A DNA stretch of 64,000 nt from Hirudo medicinalis. Taxonomy: Eukaryota > Annelida > Clitellata > Hirudinida > Hirudinidae. The translations under genes were made by a program, and so were the position numbers. The DNA is taken from the NCBI GenBank assembly GCA_011800805.1, contig MPNW01000009.1:201004-265003 (forward strand). Reading direction: 5' to 3'. The notes beneath the pieces are model-generated. The model searched no databases. It saw only the letters and a program-made list of their open reading frames with translations, and was not told the origin of the DNA. Below are positions 27,725 to 39,326 of this stretch, one piece after another. Each line of letters begins with the position of its first letter. Position 1 is the first letter of the stretch.

Positions 27725-28310
27725 ACCACCTCATCTGAGCTATCAGACATATCCGTCCATTCCTCTCTGTCGACAACAACTTTTGCTCTTGCACTCAGTC
27801 TGGTCCTCTCTCGTCTTGACTACTGCAACTCCCTCCTCTACTGTACCTCTGTTTAACTTATCCACTCCCTTCAGCGCACCCAAAATAATCTAGCCAAGCT
27901 CGTTCTTCTCAATCCCAGCCTTAACGGCTCTGAATGCCTGAGGCAACTGCACTGGTTACCTATACACCTTCGCATCATCTTCAAAATCTCCTTAATCACT
28001 TAATCATGCCGCCGCCATATTCCCAACCACCTTCGTTCATCCTCCGCAATTCACCTTCACCAACCGGTCCACAGATCATCCATCGTCAATCGAGGCTTCA
28101 CCTATGCCTCGCCTGCCGTCTGGAACGACCTTCCCCCCATCATTCGGTCTCAACCTACACTTGAACTCTTAGGCGCCGGTTGAAGACTCACCTCTTCAAG
28201 ATAGCGTTGGACGGAGAACCGAGGCGCCTCTGACGCTCTGCATACGGCGCCATAAAATGAACTATTATTATTTTTATCATTATTATTATTATTATTGTTG
28301 TTGTTGTTGT
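27725..28310 (+). mobile_element. L2/CR1-type LINE 3' fragment, degenerate
   Basis: Encodes, with stops and frameshifts, the C-terminal reverse-transcriptase landmarks SRLDYCNSLLY, LRQLHWLPIHLRIIFKI and the terminal AVWNDLPP and LKTHLFK. It ends in GGCGCCATAAAATGAACTAT and an (ATT)n/(GTT)n tail at about 28240-28320, as expected for this group. Confidence 0.85.
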
Positions 28311-29339
28311 TGTTATTATTATACTTATAAGTGGATGCCCGGAACTTCCAAAGTCCCCTTAATGCTGCAACACATAGGTCTTCAGCAAACGAAAAAGATA
28401 TCCGAATGCTACGATGGTATGATACCCCAGATGATTTGCCAGAAATGATAATCGCTAGGAAGTTAGTGAGACTTAGAGGTTTGCAATTAGACAAGGAAAG
28501 CAAGTAGTCAGCTGACGGAGGCCAAGGCATTTGTGCTGCAATCTGTTTGTAGGATATGGCGGCGTGGAATCATAGCAGCCTCATCCAACTTTTTGGATTC
28601 ACAGGTTGCTGCTTCAAAAGCCACTTCGACTGCCGCTCTCGTGCGTATGTCAGTTGAAAAAAGAACACTCTTACTGTTTGGTTCACCAGAATTCTATTTG
28701 TTTTGAGGATATTAATGTACATTAATTTAGACATTGCAAGTTATGAAATATTATTGATTAAATTCTGATAGCTTCTATCACCTCCCCGATGAGGAGACTT
28801 TGGCTAAAATTATTTTGGATAAATTATTTATAACAATACCCGCTTGTCAATGTGTCGAATAATCCTTCCCTTCAGTTTGAGATTTGTGGTTTTGTGTTGT
28901 AGGCTGTAGGCGCATTATCTAGGACATGTTGGAGGTACTTTTCTCTGAGCATTATCAAACTTACTACAATTCCAAATGGACGTCCGCAGTTTTTGTAAAG
29001 GGAGCAAAGACTAATTTTTTTAATTCAAATTTTGAACTTGGCACTTGGCACATGCTCACAAAATTGCATTTAACCGTACAAACACGACAGTGCTATCCAT
29101 GACAATATTTATTTATAATATTTATCTTTCTAATAGAATTAAAACTTTAATTAATTGTGTCAGTCTAGCTATACTATGTTATAGCCTATGCAATATAACA
29201 TTAAGAATTTGAAACTTAAATTTGTTGACAATTTGACCTTCTGAGGTCGTCAACAAACACAAAATGGCGTTTTTGCATAGAATAATTATTCACGAACACA
29301 AATATTAAAATAAATTATGGTCAGAGTCGAGTGAGTAGG

Positions 29340-29790
29340 ATAAGTAAATTTTAAAAACTTGAAAATGTTAGTAATAGTATTTTGACAAAATCCAGGAGGG
29401 AGCTGACGCCCATGCAGTTCCACCTTCGATGACCTCCTCTTCGATAAACTGACGAATATTTTCTAATGCAGCGCCATAAGCGACTCGTTTCTCTGTAAGA
29501 CTGTGCAGATAAGATAATCTTGAATTTGAGGCGCATTATGTAATCGGTCTGGGTGCATTACAAATATTCCGGCGACAGCATTCATGATACTGGACTTTCC
29601 TAGCAATCATGTCTAAATCTGCAATTTTTCCGAGCCATTTTTCTCCTGAGATGCTCGTGCGATGTCAGCCTCGACACCATTTGATTGGCACTTGAGCAGC
29701 TTAAATAACTTGCGATTAACTGCTCTCTTTTTGAGGCCGCAAAAGATACAAGTGGCTGGATAGTAAGCAGATGATTTAACTATAAGGAGC
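29340..29790 (-). pseudogene. Decayed transposon-associated ORF (CxxC / YHxxC type)
   Basis: Minus-strand conceptual reading, with frameshifts, gives CIFCGLKKRAVNRK, then DMIARKVQYHECC, then a C-terminal FIEEEVIEGG block. This order resembles multi-copy invertebrate proteins associated with mobile elements, but I cannot name the family. Confidence 0.4.
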
Positions 29791-31489
29791 CACAGTCCTA
29801 CGACAAGGCCTACTAACTGTACTTGCTTCTGCAGCTTTCTTTCATTCCAATTTCAACCGTGCAGTGTTGGTAAATTGTTGGAGACACCAATGATGGGCAC
29901 CATGAAGACCTCTATCAAGGGTCGTTGCAACTCCGCGGCAGATATCAGCAAGACGAATTACAGTGTTTTCGTCGCTGCCCTGTATAGCAACAGCTGTCTG
30001 AATTGCAGCAATTGATCAGTCAGTAGTCCAGTTTTTTTCTCTATTTTTTTTTTTTATGGCGGTAATAATATATTATACAAATGTGTTTACAATGATTAAT
30101 TACAACAGGTGTTTCCTTATTGCTAAGAGCTCTAAGTTTTAATGGTCGCTCGTCTCCCATTTTAGACTTTCAGAATTTCGTCTGCTCGAAGTAAACGGAA
30201 ACGTAAGTAAGCTGTATTTAATTTTGCAATATTTTGACATGTTGACTATAGAATTTTAGTTGCAAATTTAAAACTTAATTTAAAATTATATGATTGTTAA
30301 TTTCATCACTCTACTTGCCATAAAAATTGATTTTAAATGGCTTTTCCTTTTTCTGTTAATTTAGAGAAATTTTATTCAACCTTACACGCAAACATTAAAG
30401 CCATAAAAGAAACTAAAATAAATTAACTAAAGGGTCAGCCTTAATGAAGCGCATTTTCCGCTTTCAGACTGACCCTCATTAACAATTTCTAGCAAGCACC
30501 ATCCAACATAAGAAAACAAAAACAAATAACGCGCAATATGTACATTTTATCAGATTTGTTAAATAATAGATAAATAATGTTCAACCTTGGTTTTCAGCAT
30601 ATCAATGCATGATTACTTTAGTTATACAGTGTAGGTCAGTCTAACTGCGCGTGCAGTTTTTGCTTCGTAACTAAATTAAGAGCGTGTTTGTGGAAAGCAA
30701 ACATTCATATTCTTAAATAATATACAAAATATAATACTGTTTAGGTTTTAGAAATGTCCTTCCTTAGTAGGGCAGTTTATACATATTGGTCCACGGACAA
30801 CCTGAAGTACTAGCTATCGATCTGAATTCACAATTTAGGAAAGACCTTTGAGTCCAAAGATCAGAAAATAGAAAAATATGATTCGTATATGAAATATGAA
30901 AGGAAATTATAGATGTTTGAAATTTTTTAAATGGAAATATGATTGATGGTATTGACTTTGCCAGATCATTAGCTAAGTATTTCTTTTACCTCTGAAGAAT
31001 TTCATTCAGGACTTTCGGATATTGGTGCTGGGCTTGTTCGCCCTGTGAAAAGATATTTGCTACACTTTCAGCTTTTTTATGTCTCTAAACTTAACAAACC
31101 GGTACATAAAAATTTGTAAGATATCCTCCGCCACACTTGTCCAATTATATTGATCCAATTTTTGGTTCCATATGTTTTAATACCAGAAGCTTAACAATAA
31201 CTAACAATAAACTAAGAACTTTATTTATGCTTTTTTTTGTCACTTTTTCAAAACATGTTTGTACTGATTTATATGAAATATTGAATAAATGTGAAGACAC
31301 AGATCGTAACTCTTAATATAATTTTCGATTAGTATTTGCCATCTTGAAAATTTTGATGTCAGTTTAAAATAAATTCTAAAACATTAGAAAATACGATTAA
31401 AGCAATGAAAAAATTAAGTAGATGCTCAAGATGTGTCTCAAATCATGATAGCAACATGAAGCCAGGACCACGAAGATACATGGTGCATT

Positions 31490-31548
31490 ACAAATTATCT
31501 ATTATTTTTTTTTAAATTATTATTATTATTATTATTAAATGAAATTCA
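31490..31548 (+). repeat. LINE-type 3' tail with (ATT)n
   Basis: ATGGTGCATTACAAATTATC followed by TATTATTTTT and ATT repeats. The same tail (CATGGTGCGTTACAAATTAA, then ATT repeats) is in a ProRS intron at 54802-54842. Confidence 0.6.
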
Positions 31549-31675
31549 CCACATCTTCAGTCATATTCGAAATAAAAAAACATTATTTGAGAGGCAACAA
31601 ATCCGGTCTATTCAGCATGAGCCTCTCATGCTGCAACAGTTTAGTGAAGTATCGAGAGGAATGATTCTCTAGATC

Positions 31676-31745
31676 AGTGGTTCCCAAGCTTTTCAAGCAG
31701 AGGGCCATATCTAATATTTTCGGTAGTTAAGCGGGCCATAAATTA
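31676..31745 (+). mobile_element. hAT-like terminal sequence
   Basis: CAGTGGTTCCCAAGCTTTTC followed by AAGCAGAGGGCCATA resembles a hAT terminal inverted repeat. No matching second end was found nearby. Confidence 0.45.
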
Positions 31746-32852
31746 TAAAAAAGCGGGTTATAAATTTATAAAAGTCGCGCAATATCATTCTTAGGCAACC
31801 AGCCTGCTCTGCCAGGGAGCGCCCTTATAAAAAACCTTTTTATGGAGGTGTCGTTTTGATGAAAATAAATTAATGTTTCAATGCAAAGTATAATATTGGA
31901 GGACGAAGTGATTTGAATTAAAATTGAAATCCACTTTACTTCACAACAGTTAATTGGTGTGATTGTGATAAAGGAAATGATTATAAATCAAACGTCCTAC
32001 TTGTTAAGTGGTTTTTGTAACAAGTGCATTTGTAACAACCAAGCATAATTATTTATACGCTATTTCTTATGCCCCTGCGCAGTGAAACATTGAACTGAAA
32101 TGTCGCCATTCAATCAACATTTCGAATTAAATGCTAAATGTACATTAAATTTATGCGCTCTCAACATTTAAAGTTCGAATGAAGTCCTTCGTGAAAGTTT
32201 GGCAGCTTGAGAACCTCTCATTGAAGACATCTCAGCGTAATTTATGAGAATGATCTTTAAGTTCGGCTGAGATTTCATAAAACAACTCAGATCAACCAAT
32301 TAAGCGGGATTAAATCAGTCTACAATCCCGCGAAAGAACAATTGTGACCTGGTGTGTCAGGATATGACGATTAAATGTCTCGTAATTATAATATCAAGTG
32401 ATGAATGTCAAATATTTATCTAAACTTTTCTCAAAGATTAAGAATGAGGGAAGGCTCAAATGAAAAGCCTAATAAATGATATGCTGTTTAAGCTTAATAG
32501 CAGACGCTCGGCTGAAGATTGCAATCGACGGAGGGGATTGGCGACCAAACGTCATTGATTTGATCAACTTAGAAAGGTCATGTCATTTGTTCTGTAGTTT
32601 AAAGTCCAAAGATGTTAGAAGTTACTAAAAGTTCAACATTTTGCTGAGGTTCTTCTCATCGCTTCTCTGTGTGCTCATTAATTGCGTACTAATAATTTAT
32701 TGACTTAAGGCGATAACTATTTAATTGCTTTCAAAGTTAGTATTGAATACTCTTTCTAGGATTTAGTTTATTAGTTGATTAGCTGATTTCAAGTGGATAA
32801 TCAAGTTGATTAACATATTTTCAACAACGGTATTTCTAATGTATTTTAACAG

Positions 32853-35800
32853 ATGGCAGCGAAGGGCTTATCAGCTAATCAGATTATAACTGCTTCTGCT
32901 TGCATTTTGATTTGTACTTCAATGGCTTTGGGTGTCGGATTAACTTATGGCCTTCGTGGCAACAAAGCCTCTGACACTCCGTCACCTTTTACACCATCTG
33001 CATACAAGTTGTTCTCCCTCTATGCAGTTGCCACTGAAACTGTCGCCTGCTCTAAAATCGGGAAGTAATGTCGACTTTAATATTAATCGTAAAATTAAAT
33101 TTAATTCAGGTCAATTTTATTGATAATTGAAATCAATGATATAACTCATCCTAAATAATACTTTAAAAGTATCGAATGAAAATTAAACAAAAATTATTTT
33201 CAAAGAGATATAATTAAAAAGTATGGATCGGTCGTGGATTCTGCGATTGCCTCAATGCTCTGCGTTGGAGTGGTCAGTGCTCACAGCAATGGAATTGGAG
33301 GAGGTCACGTTGCAATCATCTACGCCAAGTAAGCAAGAATTTGTGCTTTCAACCGTAGGCGTCCTCACAAATCTCATTTCTACAGGCCAAACAATGGCAC
33401 CAAGAAAGAACTCGTAACCCTGATAGCAAGAGAAAGAGCACCGAAGAAGGCAAACCAAACAATGTTCGCCAGCAGATCTTCTCTCGCGGGTTGGTATTTG
33501 GTAGACCTGAGATCATGTGCTGATGCCCAGAAACAAAAACTGAAACTCAAATACAATTTCGAGTACAAATATAATAAATAAGCATGTACTCAAGTTCAAG
33601 TACTTCATGTCATGTCACATTTATAGTTTAATTTTTATTTGAATTAGATTCAAGCCAATATGACTTAATGAACCCCTTATGTCTAAACTCAAAAATTAGA
33701 CAAATTTGAACATTCGAAGCATTGTGACACTGAATTTTCATTGATTTACCGCATAAACGCCTTTAATATTATATATCAATTAATTAGTTATTTGACCTTA
33801 AAAATGGGATTACATTAATTAAAAAAACTCAAACCATACCAGGAGGTCTTGCAGCCGGTATTCCTGGAGAATTAAAGGGATATTATGAAGCTTGGAAAAG
33901 ATTTGGATGGTTGCCATGGAAAGACTTGTTTCAACCAACAATCGATTTGTTGGAAAATGGATATGTCATTGAGAAAGCCTTAGCCTCGACCTTGAACAAA
34001 GAAAGCGTGGCCTCTCTTGTTCTAAACACAAGTCTTGTCAAAAGTTCGTTGTTGAGGTTAGCTTCAAAATCTAACATAAATCAACTAATATAAAACCTGT
34101 CGTGTTAATAAAATAATGCAAGAAAGCAAAACATTGCGAGAGAATATACGAAAGACATGGTTCCACAATTTTATTTACGAAATTCATAGCAATGACACAT
34201 TTGTGGAGATCAAAATGCATTCATTAACTTCAGGAAAACCTATTATCCAAATGGCCAAGCGCTCAAGGCTGGTGACACTTTGAAAGACCAAAAGTTGGCC
34301 GCCACTTTTAAAAAGATAGCTCAAAGTCCAGAGAGTTTTTACAGCGGTGATCTTGCAAAGACGATTGTTCAGGAGATCCAAAGTGAAGGTTAAGATAAGA
34401 TTTTTCTGCTCCTACGGCTGATATTAAAAGATAAAAAAATGGCATCTTTCCAAAGGTGGCATAATCACAGAAGAAGATCTGGCTAACTATCAAGTAGAAT
34501 GGAAAAAGCCAATAGAGGTTTTCCTCAATGGAAATAAGAATCGGTTATACAGTGTGAGACCACCTGCCAGTGGAGCTGTTCTAGGATTGATGTTGAACAT
34601 TCTTAAACGTATATTTTCTACTTTACAATCATAAATAAATATGTTTTAAATCATTTCCAATTTTTCCAGATTACAATTTCACGCCGAGTTCAGTCAGTGA
34701 CGATTCTAAAGTGTTGACTTTCCACAGAATAATTGAAGCGTTCAGATTCGCATATGCAGGGAGACTGGAGCTTGGAGATGAAAATTTCACCAACGTTACC
34801 GATGTTAGGAACTCTGACGTTGTCGTTATTGCTATTATTTATTATTGTCGATACATCCAAACGTATTCATTTAAACTACAATTCACATGCAATTCAATCC
34901 CACACTCAATAAATAGCTTTTGATATCACAGCTCATATCCAACATGACATCGGAGGAATTTGCTAAGAAATTGTGGCGGCAAATTGATGATTCAAAGACA
35001 CAACCACCCGATAATTACAGGGCAAATTATGCTCCATGGGCTGACCATGGGACTGCTCACCTGAGCATCCTGGCTCCAGATGGATCAGCTGTGGCCATGA
35101 CTTCGACCATCAATACGCAGTAGATAAATACTTATAATTACAATTAATTTTGTGTTACATTAATAAATTTAATTTTCAATTATGCAAGTTTGTTTTAGAA
35201 TAGCTAATGATCAAAATTTTAAGGTTTTGTAATCCTGACTTAAAATACCTGAATTCAAATTTTAAGAATTCATATTTTTCAACATCTATTAAAGGTTTGG
35301 CTGTTTGGTGAAAGGGCCAATTACAGGCATCATTTATAACAACCAAATGGACGACTTTTCATCTCCAAATCAAAGCAACTTCTATGGCTATACTCCTTCC
35401 CCACGAAACTTTATTGTGCCTGGAAAGAGACCCATGTCTTCAATGGTTCCAACTCTCATCTTGGACGATAAGGATACGGTCCGATTTGTGACTGGTGCAT
35501 CTGGCGGATCGAGGATTCCTACCACCACGGCCTGGGTTTGTCCACCAGTGAAGATATTCTGATTAAATTTATAAACGTATTTGCCACAGATCATTTATCA
35601 ATAAAAAATTTTTGTAATTCTTAGAGATGATTTTCCGGGATAAACGAAAACTATTTAGGCATTTTTCAGGTCATCATAAACAGCCTTTGGTTCAATTTGA
35701 CTCTGGGACAAGCAGTTGATTTTCCTCGCTTACATGACCAATTGCTACCAAATATCACGTATTATGAGAGTCGATCGGAACCGGTTAGCTCTTCACAGAG

Positions 35801-36064
35801 TTTTAAAGAAAAACTAGTTTTAATTTCCAGTCACATAACGATTTACTGAATAAAAATTAGTAGCATTGTCATCGCAATTATTTAAACTTCCGATATCAGG
35901 CAGTTATAGAGGGGCTCGTCAAAAAAGGTCATACAGTTTTGGCTGATGATTTCCTCATCGGAGTGTCTCAGACCATTCGTAATTGGTGCAGAAAACCACT
36001 GGAAGAAGATTGCATCGAAGCTGTCAGTGACACGAGAAAATCTGGAGTTCCGTATGGCTTCTAA
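32853..36064 (+). CDS. GGT1: Gamma-glutamyltransferase (glutathione hydrolase), membrane-anchored
   Basis: Extracellular enzyme that cleaves the gamma-glutamyl bond of glutathione and its conjugates; made as a proenzyme that self-cleaves. An N-terminal transmembrane anchor (TASACILICTSMALGVGLTY) follows a short cytosolic tail. Exons include 32853-33064 and 33206-33328, joining as CSKIGKDIIKKYGSVVDSAI, then NGIGGGH; ~33387-33487; ~33843-34056 (GLAAGIPGELKGYYEAW); ~34234-34390; ~34457-34608; ~34672-34803 (HRIIEAFRFAYAGRLELGD); ~34932-35118; ~35294-35534; ~35671-35782; ~35901-36064. The catalytic threonine is in WADHGTAHLS (codon 35052-35054), and the small-subunit motifs TSTIN, NNQMDDFSSP and RLHDQLLPNITY are present. 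About 560 residues expected. No break was found. A splice acceptor (TTTTAACAG) abuts the ATG, so a 5' UTR intron or trans-splicing is likely. Confidence 0.93.
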
Positions 36065-37895
36065 GCTGAATACGTCAATTACATTACAACAGCACATTAT
36101 TTATAACATGGGTTTCAAGGCATACAAGAAATATTGTGGAAACTATTTTCCAACGTTATTTTGAATTCTATTCTATTCTATTTTCACGGGCTTTGGCATT
36201 TAATGCGATGAAACTTAAAATCATACTTTTAAAGTATGCAAATACTATCACCATTATCAATTTTATTTACCTAGCCGCTTCATTTATTGATTTGTTATTG
36301 TCATAATTAGTAATTTGTTAACAATACGTTTTATTACTGGGTAATGCAGCTAACTAACAAGTTATCAATAATACCATATGTAGACATCTTTAACCGCTGT
36401 TCACAAACTTATTATTTGCTAATGACGCTTATTTATTGGTCCAGCCACATTCATTTAGAATTTGCAAGATAAGTATTTTATCTAGGATTTGAGAATTTTC
36501 TGAAGGTTTGTCCTATTTTTATTTTAACAATTTTTAGTAATCATTTATAGTATTACAAAAATTGTAATTGTAAAATACATATATTTATTACTAATGATAA
36601 TACTTTTTAAGGAATAATTTCGTCTTACCTGAGACAAATAAATTTGAATAATAAACAATCACTTTATGCGGTCTGGGAAATGGAGTATAAATAAATTATT
36701 GAAGTACTTGTTCACAACTGGATCTTGATTACTTGTCCAGGGACGTCATTTGGGGAGTGGGGACAGCCTCCTCCCTGAGTTTCTGCTGCAACACTCCCCA
36801 GGACTTTTCGAAATGATATATATTGAAGAGTTATAGAAATATACATTGAAGAGTTAGATTTCAATTTGGTATTTGATATAGCGCATCAATTGATATACAA
36901 CGTATGCGAACCACACATCAAAGAGAATCACCTTTTAAAGTTTATCACGTTCTCATCTCGATGCTCCAGATCAATCAATAAAAAGGAATATCCTGTAACA
37001 TCTAAGCGTCGTCTCAAACCTAGATGTTATAAGCAATTTCCATGGCTGGAATACTCAAGATGTCCTCTTTTGTTTCAGTTGTCGACGTTTTAGTGTCAAT
37101 ATTGTGGTGAAACCAGTGGAAACGTTACGTTTGTTGACAAGGGATTTAAAAAGAGGAAGGATATGACTTTTCTAGATCGATTAAACTTCCTAAAAATCCA
37201 TGAAATATCTATTAGGAGTCCAGAACCGACCAGTATTGGACGTGCTGTTGGTCTTTTGTCTTTTTTGTGATTTCAATGTGCGTAGCGGAGTCGGAAGTGG
37301 TGATGAGAATCAAAAAAAGGTCATCTTATCAGGAAGGAATGAGAGATGGTTTGCTACCCCTGTAAAATGCCGAAATGACGTCCCCGCCTGGGTCTCAGTA
37401 CTTGGCCCCATTTCTGACGCATGCTCATAATTGATCAATGCCCAAATGTTATGAGCCTCAAGCAGCGACTGGGTACAGCACCGATGAAACGACTAAACTA
37501 GTTTGTCACGAATAAGTCAGAACTTGTGTAGCAAACATAGAGTCTCTGCGAACTCATCTGCTTGGTTATTGCAACTGATAATGAAGTAGAAATCCACAAA
37601 CATCCGTTTGCTCCAAATTTAGGCGTTTTTGAATTACTAGACAATTGTATTGAAAACCATCTTAATTTTTTGATAAAAATTGAAGCATTTCAACAAAAAC
37701 ATATCCGACCAACTCCAAATGAATATCAAATTCGATGGAGCCTCCAACCTAAACAATTTTGATTGAAGCAATTCCAACCAATATGTTCAATTACTAACGA
37801 TTAAAACCAACACGAGAGTTTTTTGTTTTGAGTCGTGAATGAAATTCAAAGTCGAATATTCAATCAGTTTTTAGTATTCATTGTGCTTTTTGCAT
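36065..37895. other. Intergenic between GGT and Sgf11 genes
   Basis: No supported gene. Short open frames around 36.9-37.8 kb lack homology. A G/C-rich fragment near 36735-36805 (GGGACGTCATTTGGGGAGTG) vaguely resembles the start of the repeat at 6.36 kb. Confidence 0.45.
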
Positions 37896-38713
37896 TCAGA
37901 AATACGATTTTCTTTTGAATAGTTGGGCTTTCATCTTTCTGCCTGCAAATTCGAACGAAGTTGTTTTATTTTTATCTAAAACACAAATATTAAGTGTTGA
38001 ACATTTTTTAATCTTCAAGAATTTCCACTTATTAAAACGCTCGTCTTCATCGTCTTCGGAACGCTCGGTCCTAAACGATGGTCTGCAATAAAACATGAAC
38101 ATGTCAAAGATATTTCCCGCATCGAGAAATGTAATCTATTTGGTTAAAGTATCCACTATAATTCGTTTAATAAGGAAACTTTCAAAAGACCTTTTGTTGG
38201 CCACCTTTATTGCATCTTGGGTCATTTCGAGACATTTCCCCAAATGAGGAGCAAATCTCGAAGCCGCCACAGTTCTCATACAATTAGGACAGATACATTC
38301 GTGTTGTTTCTTGAAATGGGCCGATGCACCAAACACATCACAACCCTTTGTGTCTCGGATTTCTTCGTTAAAAATTTACTAAAAGTTCAGTAACTTTTCC
38401 GAATTCTCAAATTGCAACAAATTACCATATCGTTTCTGAGACCTGCAGTGTCCATAAAAATTCATAATATTAGTAAATAGCAGCATTTGACATCTACGTA
38501 TGCTTACTCAACATCCATTTCATCCAGAAATATAAAGTTCTTTTTTGAAGCTCTGTGAATTTCAAAGCACAGCCCAAGTACCATTTCGTCAATTATTTCA
38601 TCGATAACATTGTAAAGAGCTGACTAAAACAGATAAATAAATTCAAGAAAGTGCAAGCAACCGACAAACCAAATCACCTCCGAATATTCGCAATAGCAGA
38701 AACCCCCAAGCAT
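37896..38713 (-). CDS. ATXN7L3: Sgf11/ATXN7L3, SAGA deubiquitinase-module subunit
   Basis: Component of the SAGA histone H2B deubiquitinase module; activates the Ubp8/USP22 protease and contacts the nucleosome. Exons 38713-38678, 38623-38508, a 17-base exon near 38444-38428, ~38368-38189 and ~38086-37896 join in phase. The start MLGGFCYCEYSE leads into the N-terminal helix IDEIIDEMVLGLCFEIHRA, which packs on the protease, then FIFLDEMD. The Sgf11 zinc finger is complete: CICPNCMRTV, then SRFAPHLGKC. An acidic then basic tail follows (RSEDDEDERFNKWKFLKIKK). Short, as in other invertebrates. Divergent from the PHD gene. Confidence 0.9.
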
Positions 38714-39326
38714 TTTTAAAGCAGAAACACGCTCAAAATGGCGATGGGCAAACAAACTTGTAAATTAAATGTAAAAAATTTTTTTAATTAAATGTAATGT
38801 TCGCATTTGCTTTAAATGTCGAAGAATGCATAATATTATTTAGGTTAATGTTAATACAGACTTTAATATGTTAAATTCAAATTTGATAATTATAGGGCAA
38901 CTAATGAACGCATTTGATTCACTTTATTTGTATGTAAGTTTAACATATAATGAACAACAGTTTAATAATTTCAAAATAATTATTTATTATTTTAATATTA
39001 ATGTAATAAGTTTATCTGAACATTTTGATGCTTAAATGTACTTTTGTGTGTTATTATATGCTAACTTCGAGCGCGGTTTCACGAGGTTAACATCATCACA
39101 GATGTTTTGAATGTTGTTAGTCAACATGTCGCTTTAGGTCGGTATTCTACATAGGTTTTTGAATATCGTATAGCGAGCGGCAGAACAGTTGGGATTTTTG
39201 AACAGTTTGTGACTGAGCTTTATTTTGCCGTCCAAAGATCCAAATTAGGAGCTCAAATTTGTTAGGAAATTCTAAAAATTGTGCATTTCCGAGCAGCTCT
39301 GCGACATTTAAGAGCGAGCTCGTGGG
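38714..39326. promoter_or_regulatory. Divergent promoter region, Sgf11 / extended-PHD gene
   Basis: About 610 bases separate two start codons pointing away from each other, so a shared bidirectional promoter is plausible. The half near 39060-39320 is less AT-rich, as expected for a 5' UTR or promoter. No specific motif was identified. Confidence 0.4.

Larger units (their letters stand above)
25652..32852. other. Gene-free island of decayed mobile elements
   Basis: Seven kilobases with no intact gene between PAXBP1 and the gamma-glutamyltransferase gene. It holds hAT-like ends, a LINE tail, C-rich repeat copies, an L2/CR1 LINE 3' end, a dead transposon-associated ORF and a LINE-type tail, listed separately. 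About 29800-31480 and 31750-32850 show nothing else I can name. Confidence 0.6.

Noticed and set aside
33061..33210. Apparent frameshift between GGT exons 1 and 2
   Set aside because: Using the acceptor TTTTCAAAG at 33205 gives CSKIGKDIIKKYGS in frame, matching the family; no break.
36866..37430. Short plus-strand frames between GGT and Sgf11
   Set aside because: No family match, no consistent splice sites joining them.
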